Below are positions 41,653-53,665 of a stretch of DNA of 64,000 nt, piece by piece. The first letter of the stretch is position 1; every line of letters begins with the position of its first letter. A model generated the notes under the pieces. It worked only from the letters and a program-made list of their open reading frames with translations. It searched no databases and was not told the DNA's origin. The DNA lies in contig CAWEWR010000002.1 in NCBI GenBank assembly GCA_963812675.1, positions 1 through 64,000 on the forward strand, written 5' to 3'. Both the position numbers and the translations under genes were made by a program. This stretch comes from AP-15 sp963812675. Lineage in GTDB: Bacteria; Pseudomonadota; Alphaproteobacteria; ATCC43930; CGMCC-115725.

Positions 41653-43413
41653 CTACATTGGGCAGATCTTCCAGATCACCCCGGTACCGGGAATCTGGAG
41701 CAGCGGACCATTGGCGGGTGGGCCCACAAAATGTGAGTTTGAGCCAAGGTCTCGCACTGCGCCATAATCGACGACATAGGCACAGCCGTCCGGGCCAAAC
41801 CGGATGTCGAGTGGGCGGTTGAACCCGTTAATGTTGTCCTGGACAAACGCTTGCTCCATGCCCGGTGGGTTGCGGGCGAAGTTTTGAATCCTCAAGGCGA
41901 GCGGTGAGCCAGGCACCTGGTTGAAGTTGATCAGCTTGACCTCATGGCCGACTTCAGGTGCGGGTGGGGTCGCGTTGGGCGGCGAGAAGCCGAAATCCCC
42001 CTCAAGGGTATACAGCACCGCACCTGGCCGCACCGGATCGATAACAAAGGCGTCGGGCACGAAATCGATGCCGGTGAACGACGAGTTGGCCGCCTCGTTC
42101 GCTAGAGGTCCCGTGATCTGTTGCGGTGGAAACGCCAGCACATCGGCAATCGGAATGGCCTTCGCCGCCTGAAGGTTCGCAAGGCACGTCGCCTGCGAGA
42201 ATGGGGGTGGGCACACATCGTCCTGAGACCCGCCGACCGGATTATACACCGCCTGGCTCGTCGAGAGGCCGCCGTAGCGATCCGGCCAGCCGTGGTAATC
42301 CGGAGAGCCATCGGGGTTCTGGCGACCCAGGTGCAATTCGTCCGGGGCGTTGTTGGAAGGGCGCGCACCCCGCTCGTCAGCACCGTCCATCCCGACGAGG
42401 ATCCCCCCGGCTAGCGGATGCTCGTCAGGCGGGAAGCGGATGGCATATCCGTTCCGATAACCCCACGAGAAAGCCTCGATCGCGTGTGTTGAGTCATTCA
42501 ATCGCGATCGCAGGATGGCGCCGTCACAGACACCTTGCCGAACCTTGCCCGTGAACGAGTTGAAGAACGCCTTTATGGTTCCTCCCGGGTTTGGCGTGTT
42601 GAAAGGGGAGTAGCCGCTCGTGAACTGACCGCCACCCGAAGCGAACAGGTTCTTGCTCAAGGTGATATCCTGGCACGGGATATCCGATTGGTTCAGGCCG
42701 CTGCCATTGTCGAGACCGACAACGCCGCTGTTGGTCGTCGATCCCTGCGACCAATAAATCCACCCGCCTTTGAATGCGAGCTGTTCGCTGGGGTGGTCAC
42801 CCGTCGGCAGGTTGGTGATGAACGGGATGACCTGCCCGGTCATCGGGTTCACGGTGACGATGCGCGAGCTGTTGTCGTTCCCGTTGTGCTGATGGGTCGA
42901 TTGATTGGAATCGGTCGCGAACAGCGGCCCTCCGGAGAGGCCGTTGACAAAGGCGATGTCGACCGCTGGTCCCGAAGGCTGGAACCCGCCCCCGCTAGAG
43001 GTCGGCTTGCCCAGGGGTCCGCGGATTAATTTCCCGTTTTGGTTGAATACCAGGATGTCCGGCGTGAAGGGATTGTTGGTAGCGAACTCACCACCCGGCC
43101 ACAATGTTTCGTCGTTGCAGGCGCTCGGCAGGCCATGCCCGGATTCGAGAACGAACACCTGGAAGCTGCTCGAGTTGCCGAGAAACGCGATACCGGTCGG
43201 CATATTCAGACCCTGGACGAATACCGACGCCGTAAACCCCGCGGGAAGAACAATCGACGGCGGCAACTGCGGGTTAAAGAACGCGGTGTTGGCCATGCAC
43301 TGCGGCGAGGTCGAGGGGTTCGCGACGGTTGCCGCCTGGGCAACTGCCGTCAAGAGCAAAACTGGCGCGACCGCGATGACGGCGGTCACAGTATGAGAGC
43401 GTTTGAGTTGCAT
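41653..43413 (-). CDS. Secreted sorbosone/glucose dehydrogenase-like beta-propeller
   Basis: This 586-aa protein has a signal peptide (cut near AQA-ATVANP) and a large Asn/Gly/Pro-rich propeller. The segments LPAGFTASVFVQGLNMPTGI, LSGGPLFATDSNQSTHQHN, FSWGYRNGYAIRFPPDEHPLAGG and FNRPLDIRFGPDGCAYVVDYG are typical of the PQQ-type sorbosone/soluble glucose dehydrogenase family (GSDH-like). A catalytic His, Arg and metal ligands are likely, but the cofactor cannot be proven. It should act in the periplasm. It ends in a strong terminator and stands alone. No cytochrome partner is adjacent. Confidence 0.82.
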   Translation of the reverse strand: MQLKRSHTVTAVIAVAPVLLLTAVAQAATVANPSTSPQCMANTAFFNPQLPPSIVLPAGFTASVFVQGLNMPTGIAFLGNSSSFQVFVLESGHGLPSACNDETLWPGGEFATNNPFTPDILVFNQNGKLIRGPLGKPTSSGGGFQPSGPAVDIAFVNGLSGGPLFATDSNQSTHQHNGNDNSSRIVTVNPMTGQVIPFITNLPTGDHPSEQLAFKGGWIYWSQGSTTNSGVVGLDNGSGLNQSDIPCQDITLSKNLFASGGGQFTSGYSPFNTPNPGGTIKAFFNSFTGKVRQGVCDGAILRSRLNDSTHAIEAFSWGYRNGYAIRFPPDEHPLAGGILVGMDGADERGARPSNNAPDELHLGRQNPDGSPDYHGWPDRYGGLSTSQAVYNPVGGSQDDVCPPPFSQATCLANLQAAKAIPIADVLAFPPQQITGPLANEAANSSFTGIDFVPDAFVIDPVRPGAVLYTLEGDFGFSPPNATPPAPEVGHEVKLINFNQVPGSPLALRIQNFARNPPGMEQAFVQDNINGFNRPLDIRFGPDGCAYVVDYGAVRDLGSNSHFVGPPANGPLLQIPGTGVIWKICPM

Positions 43414-43580
43414 ACTGGATTCTCCTCCCTTTCCCCCTAGATCAAGCCAAGGGGTACGTTGTGTTGAAGCACTGCTTTAGGATTTCAACCAATGATGGGG
43501 TTGGCGCAGACCACGGCGCGCGGGCACGCACCCGGCAAATCTTTGCATTTCCTCCCTCCGAGGGGTTATGGGCCGAAGCC

Positions 43581-43719
43581 GCTTAAGCTTAACGCTTAAC
43601 CTTAACGGGTGCGATCGTGCCGACAGCGATATGCCACGTCAATCGAAAATTGAGGGGTCATTTGTCCAGCGCGCGTCTTAAGTATGTTGTCTAAACTACT
43701 ACAAGGACTTGAGACAACA
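43581..43719. promoter_or_regulatory. Repeats in the gap upstream of the DUF465 terminator
   Basis: The gene-free stretch 43414-43820 holds four close CTTAA repeats (43581-43606) and a perfect 8-bp inverted repeat, TGTTGTCT (43685-43692) with AGACAACA (43712-43719), separated by 19 bases. These look like protein-binding sites, and the local AT content is higher than around. No coding region is visible. Confidence 0.35.
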
Positions 43720-43820
43720 TTGCAATTGCGCCGTCGCCAATGCGATGCCAGGGTCGCCACGGCTCGTCGGACCTCCGCGCACCCTTGGCTCTGTGCCGCC
43801 GCGGCAGGAATTCCGGACAC

Positions 43821-43857
43821 AAAAAAGCCGGGTGAAACTAAGCCCCCCGGCTTTTTT
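43821..43857 (-). terminator. Rho-independent terminator of the first DUF465 gene
   Basis: AAAAAAGCCGGG and CCCGGCTTTTTT are complementary around a short loop, so it can end transcription in both directions. On the minus strand it begins 28 bases after the DUF465 stop (43885). Confidence 0.85.
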
Positions 43858-43884
43858 GAGGTCGGGATCGCTGAGAGGCTGCGG

Positions 43885-44052
43885 TCAGTGCCTCTCGAGC
43901 TGGCAGATTTCGTCCTTGATGCGGAGCTTTTGACGCTTCAGATCGTGGACTGCGTCCTGATTGGGAAGCGGACGCTTGTTTTCCTCGTCGAGAGCGCGCT
44001 CGAGCGCGGCATGCTTCTCCTTCAGCGCCTCGATGCGATCCTGCAGCGACAT
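43885..44052 (-). CDS. DUF465 (YdcH-like) small coiled protein
   Basis: This short gene reads from ATG 44052: MSLQDRIEALKEKHAALERA, then LDEENKRPLPNQDAVHDLKR and QKLRIKDEICQLERH, 55 aa. It is the classical DUF465 pattern (helix, loop with P/N/D, then LKRxKLxIKDEI). Function is unknown. GGAGGACC lies 6 bases upstream of the ATG cluster ATGCATG; the second ATG gives DUF465, the first gives an unrelated frame. A strong terminator follows. It diverges from ubiX, and a second DUF465 gene is at 45462. Confidence 0.92.
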   Translation of the reverse strand: MSLQDRIEALKEKHAALERALDEENKRPLPNQDAVHDLKRQKLRIKDEICQLERH

Positions 44053-44142
44053 GCATGGTCCTCCTGCTAGACGATGGCGGCGATCGATGGTAACGCCGCT
44101 GATAACAGCCGGCTATAGGGCTGTTGACCCTCGGACGGAGAT

Positions 44143-44796
44143 ATGACGGAACGATTAGAATTCCCAGAGGGTGGTAATGCGGAAAAGTCCGGACGCCCTC
44201 GTCTGATCGTCGGGATCAGCGGCGCGTCCGGGGTAATCTACGGGGCGCGCCTGCTAGACCTGCTGCGTCCGCTACCGGTCGAGACGCATCTCGTTATTAG
44301 TCGGGCCGCTGAGGTGACACTGGCGCTGGAGACCGACCTCAAACCCGCGCTCGTCCGCAGCCGTGCCGACGTCGTCCATGCGATCGGCGATCTGGCGGCG
44401 CCGATCTCCTCCGGCTCTTTCAAGACGATCGGCATGGTGGTGGCGCCGTGCTCGATCCGCAGCATGGCAGAGATCGCCAGCGGGGTAACGACGACGTTGT
44501 TGAGCCGGGCGGCCGATGTCGTGCTCAAGGAGCGGCGCCGCCTCGTCCTGATGGTGCGTGAGACGCCGCTTCACACCGGCCACTTGCGCGCCCTGACGGC
44601 ACTCTCGGAAATGGGCGCGGTGATCGCCCCGCCGGTACCCGCCTTTTATGCCAAACCCGAGAGCATCGCGCAGATGATCGATCAGACTTTGGGCCGCGTC
44701 CTCGACCTGTTCGGCCTGGAAACCGGAGTGGTCAAGCGGTGGGGCGAACCCTCCGGTGCTGAAGACCGCGCCGAGCCGAAGGACACGCACGATTAG
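44143..44796 (+). CDS. ubiX: UbiX-type flavin prenyltransferase
   Basis: The 217-aa protein has an N-terminal extension to about residue 19, then LIVGISGASGVIYGARLLDLL, VVAPCSIRSMAEIASG, LVLMVRETPLHTGHLRALTAL and the C-terminal Pro-rich GAVIAPPVPAFYAKPES. It makes prenylated FMN from dimethylallyl phosphate, the cofactor of UbiD-type decarboxylases, and so serves ubiquinone synthesis or aromatic-acid decarboxylation. UbiD is not in the window. CGGACGGAG lies upstream of the ATG. It converges on the TIGR02444 gene with only 4 bases between. Confidence 0.94.
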   Translation: MTERLEFPEGGNAEKSGRPRLIVGISGASGVIYGARLLDLLRPLPVETHLVISRAAEVTLALETDLKPALVRSRADVVHAIGDLAAPISSGSFKTIGMVVAPCSIRSMAEIASGVTTTLLSRAADVVLKERRRLVLMVRETPLHTGHLRALTALSEMGAVIAPPVPAFYAKPESIAQMIDQTLGRVLDLFGLETGVVKRWGEPSGAEDRAEPKDTHD

Positions 44797-44800
44797 GCGG

Positions 44801-45319
44801 TCAGATTCGCTGATCTTGCGCGAACGTGTCGAGGGCTTCTTCGATAACCGCTGCTTCCTTGCTGCGGACCCCTTCTGCACCGAGATAGAGCGCGAGATTG
44901 GCATGGGCAGCGGCCCGCCAGCCCGCAGCACTTATCCCCGCGCATCCACTCCCCGCGATCCGGGCGAGGCGCGCTTGCACCAGCTTCTCGCCCGCGATTT
45001 CGAGCGCCTTCACGCCTTCGCGCAAGCGCTGGACATCACTGTCGGGATATTGCCGGAGCTTTCGGCGCAGGCCGCGCAGGGGTTCGACAATTTCGCTTCG
45101 CAGCTTGCCGGCCACTCGTTCCGCCGCCGTGAGGGCACCGCCGCTCAGTGGTCCGCGTCCCGAGATGCCGAGCCACAGCGCAAACAGAACGAGGTTGACG
45201 TCGAAGCCGTCGCGGTCCTGCAGGGCGATCAGCGCGCCGGCGACCCCCGGCCGCTCGTAAAAGGCGAGCGAGAAACGCCAGAACGCCTCGTCCTCCGATG
45301 GTTTCCCGCCCTCATCCAT
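44801..45319 (-). CDS. TIGR02444 family protein (DUF2390)
   Basis: The conserved core MDEGGKPSEDEAFWRFSLAF followed by YERPGVAGALIALQDRDGFD and VNLVLFALWLGISGRG is the defining block of TIGR02444/DUF2390. The rest is helical and Arg/Leu-rich. Function is unknown. ATG 45319 gives a 172-aa product; upstream codons in the same frame are not conserved. The gene lies between ubiX and the second DUF465 gene and is divergent from the latter. Confidence 0.85.
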   Translation of the reverse strand: MDEGGKPSEDEAFWRFSLAFYERPGVAGALIALQDRDGFDVNLVLFALWLGISGRGPLSGGALTAAERVAGKLRSEIVEPLRGLRRKLRQYPDSDVQRLREGVKALEIAGEKLVQARLARIAGSGCAGISAAGWRAAAHANLALYLGAEGVRSKEAAVIEEALDTFAQDQRI

Positions 45320-45461
45320 CGCCCAGGCATATCCCAATCTTCGAAATCCCAATTGTCTTCGAAGAGGCGCATGATACCGCCCTTTTGCGACAATGTTCGG
45401 GTCTAATGGTGCCCGGCGCGGCGGGGGTGCTATTATAATATTGAACTCTCCTGGCACGGCC

Positions 45462-45665
45462 ATGGATCTCGACATCGAAGCTCTGAAAGCAAAGCTCGCC
45501 GCGCTGAAAACCGAACATCGCGATCTCGACGAGGTGATCGCGCGTTTCGCCGCGCGCGCTCCGGTCGACCAGCTCGAATTGCAGCGGCTGAAAAAGCGAA
45601 AGCTGTTGCTCAAAGACCAGATCACCAAGATCGAGAGCGAGCTGTTGCCCGACATCATCGCCTGA
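45462..45665 (+). CDS. DUF465 (YdcH-like) small coiled protein, second copy
   Basis: MDLDIEALKAKLAALKTEHR, then DLDEVIARFAARAPVDQLEL and QRLKKRKLLLKDQITKIESE form the DUF465 pattern, 67 aa. It lies 119 bases before purE in the same direction, an arrangement typical of alphaproteobacteria. Function is unknown. The ATG at 45462 is the first that begins the conserved helix; no strong ribosome site is seen. Confidence 0.9.
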   Translation: MDLDIEALKAKLAALKTEHRDLDEVIARFAARAPVDQLELQRLKKRKLLLKDQITKIESELLPDIIA

Positions 45666-45784
45666 GGCGCAAAATCACCCGAAGCTGCGCCCTTGCGCTG
45701 ACAGCGTATCATGGTCGTGGGCTTGTGCAGCCGCATGCCACTCCTATAATTGCGGCTCTTGAGGATCCTTCCAAAGGGAGTTGA

Positions 45785-46285
45785 ATGGACGAGGCCAGTC
45801 GGTCAGTAGGCATCATCATGGGCAGCCAGTCCGACTGGGAGACGATGCAGCACGCTGCGAGCACCCTCGAACGGTTGGGGATCGGCTTCGAGACCCGCGT
45901 CGTCTCGGCGCATCGTACACCCGACCGCCTCTTTGATTACGCCCGTACCGCAAAGTCGCGCGGGCTGCGGCTCATCATCGCCGGCGCGGGCGGAGCCGCT
46001 CATCTTCCCGGGATGACAGCGGCATTGACGCCGCTCCCGGTGCTAGGGGTACCGATCGAAAGCAGAACGTTGAAAGGCGTGGATAGCCTGCTGTCGATCG
46101 TCCAGATGCCGGCGGGGATCCCGGTCGCAACCTTCGCGATCGGTCAGGCCGGGGCGGTCAATGCGGCGCTATTTGCCGCGGCAATACTGGCTCTGGGCGA
46201 TGATGCCGTGGCGCAGGGTCTCGACCGCTGGCGGCAGGCGCAAACCCAAGGTGTGGCCGACCGCCCCGCCGGTCGGGAATGTTAG
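45785..46285 (+). CDS. purE: N5-carboxyaminoimidazole ribonucleotide mutase
   Basis: The 166-aa product shows VGIIMGSQSDWETM, the active-site VVSAHRTPDRLFDYA and IIAGAGGAAHLPGMTAA, all standard for class I PurE. It converts N5-CAIR to CAIR in purine synthesis. The ATG follows AAAGGGAG. It overlaps purK by 7 bases, indicating coupled translation and a stoichiometric pair. Confidence 0.97.
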   Translation: MDEASRSVGIIMGSQSDWETMQHAASTLERLGIGFETRVVSAHRTPDRLFDYARTAKSRGLRLIIAGAGGAAHLPGMTAALTPLPVLGVPIESRTLKGVDSLLSIVQMPAGIPVATFAIGQAGAVNAALFAAAILALGDDAVAQGLDRWRQAQTQGVADRPAGREC

Positions 46286-47346
46286 CTCCCGGCGCTACGA
46301 TCGGCATCTTAGGCGGGGGCCAGCTCGGGCGGATGACCGCCCTCGCCGCCGCCCGGCTCGGCTACCGCTGTCATGTTTTCGCTGACGAGCCCGACAGCCC
46401 GGCTGCGCACGTCTGCGGCGCGGCCAGCGTTGCCGAATTCGCCGATCAAGAGGCGCTCGAGCGGTTCGCCGGCGCCGTCGATATCATAACCTTCGAATTC
46501 GAAAACATTCCGGCGTGGGCGGTTCGACGCGTCGCGGCATTCAAACCGGTGCTGCCGCGGCCCGAAATTCTTGAAATCGCGCAAGACCGCTTGCGTGAGA
46601 AGGACTTCCTTCGCTCGATCGGCGTCGAGACCACCGCTTACCGCGAAATTTCTGACCCACCCGCCTTGCTCCGCGCAGTGCGCGATCTCGGATACCCCGC
46701 GGTGCTGAAGACGGTGCGTCTTGGCTATGACGGCAAGGGTCAGGTGACTTTGACCCCCGAGATCGAGGCCGAGGAAGCCTGGCGACGAATGGGCGGGGAG
46801 AGCGGCATCCTCGAACGCTTTGTCGATTTTGCCTGCGAGATCTCGGTCATCGTTGCGCGCGGCGCGAACGGCGCCTGGGCGACCTATCCACCCGTTGAAA
46901 ACCAACATGTCAATCATGTCCTCGACACCACGATCGCGCCCGCGCCAATTCAGTCAGAGACCGCTATGCGCGCCGAGGCGATCGCGCGTCACGTCGCCGA
47001 AAAGCTCGATCTCGTCGGGGTTCTCGCGGTCGAGATGTTCGTCACGGAAAGCGGTGTAATCCTCGTCAACGAGATCGCTCCGCGTCCGCACAATTCGGGC
47101 CATTGGACGATCGACGCCTGCTTCACCAGCCAATTCGAGCAGCTCGTGCGGGCGATTTGCGGGCTCCCGCTCGGCTCGGTCGAGCGCCACTCCGATGCTG
47201 TGATGAAGAACCTGTTAGGCGGCGACGTCGCCAAATGGCGAGAGGCGCTGGACGATCCCTTGGCCAAACTGCATCTTTACGGCAAGACCGAAATCCAGCC
47301 CGGCCGCAAGATGGGCCACGTGACTCGTCTCATCCCGCACCGCTGA
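46279..47346 (+). CDS. purK: N5-carboxyaminoimidazole ribonucleotide synthase
   Basis: This 355-aa ATP-grasp enzyme has the start TIGILGGGQLGRMTALAAARLG, FADEPDSPAAHV, TFEFENIPA, the ATP-grasp LKTVRLGYDGKGQV and NEIAPRPHNSGHWTIDAC. It makes N5-CAIR from AIR, ATP and bicarbonate, the substrate of PurE. The ATG overlaps the purE stop. It is convergent with the large hybrid kinase gene (20 bases apart). Confidence 0.97.
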   Translation: MLAPGATIGILGGGQLGRMTALAAARLGYRCHVFADEPDSPAAHVCGAASVAEFADQEALERFAGAVDIITFEFENIPAWAVRRVAAFKPVLPRPEILEIAQDRLREKDFLRSIGVETTAYREISDPPALLRAVRDLGYPAVLKTVRLGYDGKGQVTLTPEIEAEEAWRRMGGESGILERFVDFACEISVIVARGANGAWATYPPVENQHVNHVLDTTIAPAPIQSETAMRAEAIARHVAEKLDLVGVLAVEMFVTESGVILVNEIAPRPHNSGHWTIDACFTSQFEQLVRAICGLPLGSVERHSDAVMKNLLGGDVAKWREALDDPLAKLHLYGKTEIQPGRKMGHVTRLIPHR

Positions 47347-47366
47347 TTTCCGTCTCGGAACGCCGG

Positions 47367-50819
<3,453 letters not shown>

Positions 50820-51011
50820 TACTAGAGCTCGTTCTGACGATGACGGCAGACCCGATATTTACGCCCGGCGTTAACTGCGCCTTGAGGTTAATTCGCCTCT
50901 GGTTAACAAGGGGTAACGACCAGATTCCCCCGCTCGGCGATTGCGCGCAGCGGCCTCCCTCACTCAGGCCGCTCCGGCCATTTCGAAGCTCGGGACACGA
51001 GCTGGCCTTGT

Positions 51012-51437
51012 TCAGCGGGCTAATTGCCGATCCTCGATCGGGACGATCATCTTGCCGATCGGCCACAGGGCAATGCCGGCGAGCTTCAGATGCGCCCAGG
51101 CGAAGGGCAATCCGATTATCGTGATCGCCAGAGCGAGCGTGATGATCAAGTGGGCGAGGGCGAGCCACCATCCGGCCAACACGAGCCAAATCAGATTGCC
51201 GATGGTGCCGAGCGGACTCGTTCCGATATCCTCCCGCCCGGTGTATTCGGCGCGGTTTACCGCCTCGTGCCCGAACGGCAGAAGAGCGTAGAGCGCGATG
51301 TTGAAGGCTGCCCGCGCCCAGGGTATTCCGACAATCGTAATCACCATGATGACAGCCGCCAGCAGCCATAACGCCGCCATCCAAACTCCGCCGGTGACGA
51401 TCCACAGGATATTGAGCAGGAGCCGGAGGAGAGGCAT
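51012..51437 (-). CDS. YccF-domain inner-membrane protein
   Basis: This 141-aa hydrophobic protein has two similar halves, each with two TM stretches and the YccF motif G(I/L)PWAxAAFNIAxYALLPFG / GLPFAWAHLKLAGIALWPIG. It is a small inner-membrane protein of unknown function. It starts 3 bases after the E2 gene stop and probably belongs to the same transcript. Confidence 0.9.
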   Translation of the reverse strand: MPLLRLLLNILWIVTGGVWMAALWLLAAVIMVITIVGIPWARAAFNIALYALLPFGHEAVNRAEYTGREDIGTSPLGTIGNLIWLVLAGWWLALAHLIITLALAITIIGLPFAWAHLKLAGIALWPIGKMIVPIEDRQLAR

Positions 51438-51440
51438 TTG

Positions 51441-52532
51441 CTATTGCGGGTTTTCGAGGTCCTCGATCGCGGCTTTGAGAAACCGGGCCGCCTCACCGCC
51501 GGTGACGGCGCGGTGGTCGAAGGTCAGCGACAATGGCAGGATGCGGTGAGCGGCGAATTTCCCTTCCGCGACAACCGGCCGCTCTGTGATCCGGCCGGCG
51601 CCGAGGATCGCGACTTGCGGCGGGACAATGACGAGCGCTGCGAAACGCCCGGCGAACATTCCGAAATTCGACAGGGTGATGGTCTGGCCGCGCAATTCGG
51701 CGACGGGCACCTTGCGGGCGCGCACATCCTTCTTCATCGCCTCGATCCCGCGCCGCAAATCGGCGGCGTCGCGTTCGCTAATATTCCGGAGTACCGGTAC
51801 AAAGAGCCCGTCCTCGGTATCGACCGCCAGGCCGAGATCGATCTGCTTCAGCAGGCGCCGCTCCATCGTGCGGCCGTCATACCAGGCGTTGAGCCCAGGG
51901 GAGGCGGCGCAGCCTGCCGCGATCGCGTGGATCAGCCGGATCGTGATGTCGGACTTCGACTCCCAGGCAGCGATATCGGCCTCGTCCGACACCGTAGCCG
52001 GCACGATTTCCGCGTGCGAGCGGGCCATGTTCACAGCCATCGCACGGCGCACCCCGGCAAGCGGCTCGACCGGCCCGGCCGCAGTCTGCGCGCGGGCGGC
52101 ACGCTCGACATCGGCGCTGGTGACTGCGCCGCCGGGGCCGCTCGCCGCAACTGCGGCCAGATCCACCCCGAGCCGCTGCGCCAGCGCGCGGACGGCCGGC
52201 GCCGCCCTGACCGCCGGGGCTGGCGGCGCGGCCTGGGGAACCGGCTGCGCCGGGGCTGCAGCGAGCTCGCCGACGATCGTGCCGCTGTCGGTTCGCGGGC
52301 CCTCTTCAAACTCGACCAATGGCCCGCCGACCTTGACCCTCTCGCCCGGCTGGACACACAGCCGGGCGATCTTGCCGTCTTGCGGCGAGGGAACCTCGAC
52401 CACCGCCTTCTCGGTCTCGACCGAGACGAGCGGCTGATCGGCGACGACATGGTCGCCCTCGCCGACATGCCAGGCGACCAGCTCGGCCTCCTGCAACCCC
52501 TCGCCCAGATCCGGCAGCACGAAGACGCTCAT
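51441..52532 (-). CDS. Dihydrolipoamide acyltransferase (E2) of a 2-oxoacid dehydrogenase complex
   Basis: The 363-aa protein has one lipoyl domain (MSVFVLPDLGEGLQEAELVA, lipoyl Lys in VETEKAVVEV), a Pro/Ala linker, a short peripheral-subunit-binding domain (RALAQRLGVDLAAVAASGPG) and the catalytic domain. Its active-site motif is DHRAVTGGEAARF; most E2 proteins have DHRxxDG, so the usual Asp is Thr here. It accepts the acyl group from E1 and passes it to CoA. The E1 genes lie just upstream, but a palindromic repeat interrupts the operon. No E3 gene is in the window. Confidence 0.93.
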   Translation of the reverse strand: MSVFVLPDLGEGLQEAELVAWHVGEGDHVVADQPLVSVETEKAVVEVPSPQDGKIARLCVQPGERVKVGGPLVEFEEGPRTDSGTIVGELAAAPAQPVPQAAPPAPAVRAAPAVRALAQRLGVDLAAVAASGPGGAVTSADVERAARAQTAAGPVEPLAGVRRAMAVNMARSHAEIVPATVSDEADIAAWESKSDITIRLIHAIAAGCAASPGLNAWYDGRTMERRLLKQIDLGLAVDTEDGLFVPVLRNISERDAADLRRGIEAMKKDVRARKVPVAELRGQTITLSNFGMFAGRFAALVIVPPQVAILGAGRITERPVVAEGKFAAHRILPLSLTFDHRAVTGGEAARFLKAAIEDLENPQ

Positions 52533-52549
52533 GACGCGAAAGCCTCGTG

Positions 52550-52657
52550 CGTCCTTCGAGACAGCGCTGCGCGCTTCCTCAGGATGACGTAGGTTGATGA
52601 TTGCATTAAGAAATCGTCATCCTGAGGAACCCGCGCAGCGGGTGTCTCGAAGGGCGC
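52550..52657. repeat. Paired palindromic repeat (CGTCCTTCGAGAC ... GTCTCGAAGG)
   Basis: Two inverted halves face each other. One runs CGTCCTTCGAGAC to TCCTCAGGATGACG (52550-52589); the mirror runs CGTCATCCTGAGGA (52615-52628) to GTGTCTCGAAGGGCG. Together they fill the gap between E1 beta and E2. Elements of this CCTTCGAGAC/CTCAGGATGACG type are abundant in Bradyrhizobiaceae-like genomes. Confidence 0.75.
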
Positions 52658-52677
52658 ACCGCGCTGGTCCGTGGCGA

Positions 52678-53658
52678 TCATTGATACGCCAACACGCGGC
52701 GGGCGGCGGCGAGGATGCGCGCTTCGCTCGGCAGGTATTGCTGCTCGAGGCGCGGCAATGGCATCACCGTGTCCCAGCCGGCGACCCGCTCGATCGGTGC
52801 GAGCAGCGAGATCAGACCCCGCTCGGCGATCCGGGCGGCGACCTCGGCGCCGACGCCGCCGGTCAACGGCGCTTCGTGCACGATCACGCAGCGTCCGGTC
52901 TTGGCGACCGAGGCGAGCAGCCCGTCGCTATCGAGCGGCTTCAATGTCGCAACGTCGACGACCTCGGCGCTGACCCCGTCGGCCTCCAGCCGGTCGGCGG
53001 CGGCCAAGGTCTCCTTCGTCATGGCGCCCCAGGTGACGAGGGTGATGTCGGTCCCCTCGCGCAGCACGAAGCAATGGTCGAGCGGCAAGGCCGCGCCATC
53101 ATCCTCGACCTCCTCGCGCGCGGCGCGGTAGAGCCGTGTAGGTTCGAGAAATACCACCGGGTCGGGATCGCGGATCGCGGCGAGCAACAGGCCATAGGCG
53201 CGGGCCGGCGAAGACGGGATCACGACCCGCAGACCGGGTATATGGACGAACATCGCCTCCGGGCTTTCGGAATGATGCTCGACGGCGCGGATCCCGGCGC
53301 CATAAGGCGAGCGCACGACCATTGGACTGCTGAGCCGGCCGCGCGTGCGGGTGCGCAGCCGCGAGGCATGGTTCACCAGCTGGTCGATCGTCGGGTAGAT
53401 GAACCCGGTGAATTGGATTTCCGACACCGGGCGGAAACCCTGTGCGGCAAGCCCGACTGACATCCCGGCGATGAGGCCTTCAGCGAGCGGCGTGTCGATG
53501 ACGCGATCCGTCCCGAAACGGTCGAGCAGCCCCTCGGTCGCGCGAAAGACGCCACCTTCGGCGCCGACATCCTCACCGAGGACCAAGACCGACGAGTCCT
53601 CGTCCATCGCGCGCGCGAGCGCCAGGTTGACCGCCTGAACGAGTGTGATCTCAGCCAT
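52678..53658 (-). CDS. 2-oxoacid dehydrogenase E1 component, beta subunit
   Basis: The 326-aa protein begins MAEITLVQAVNLALARAMDE and has VLGEDVGAEGGVFRATEGL, DTPLAEGLIAGMSVGLA and the C-terminal transketolase domain (TLVTWGAMTKETLAAADRLE and IVHEAPLTGGVGAEVAARI). It pairs with E1 alpha to decarboxylate pyruvate, acetoin or a branched-chain oxoacid; which one is not resolved. It starts 7 bases after the E1 alpha stop. Cytosolic. Confidence 0.95.
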   Translation of the reverse strand: MAEITLVQAVNLALARAMDEDSSVLVLGEDVGAEGGVFRATEGLLDRFGTDRVIDTPLAEGLIAGMSVGLAAQGFRPVSEIQFTGFIYPTIDQLVNHASRLRTRTRGRLSSPMVVRSPYGAGIRAVEHHSESPEAMFVHIPGLRVVIPSSPARAYGLLLAAIRDPDPVVFLEPTRLYRAAREEVEDDGAALPLDHCFVLREGTDITLVTWGAMTKETLAAADRLEADGVSAEVVDVATLKPLDSDGLLASVAKTGRCVIVHEAPLTGGVGAEVAARIAERGLISLLAPIERVAGWDTVMPLPRLEQQYLPSEARILAAARRVLAYQ

Positions 53659-53665
53659 TCCAGTC

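Noticed and set aside
43838..44056. A 72-aa basic protein at the DUF465 locus
   Set aside because: It is the wrong frame from the first ATG of ATGCATG; the second ATG gives an exact DUF465 protein.
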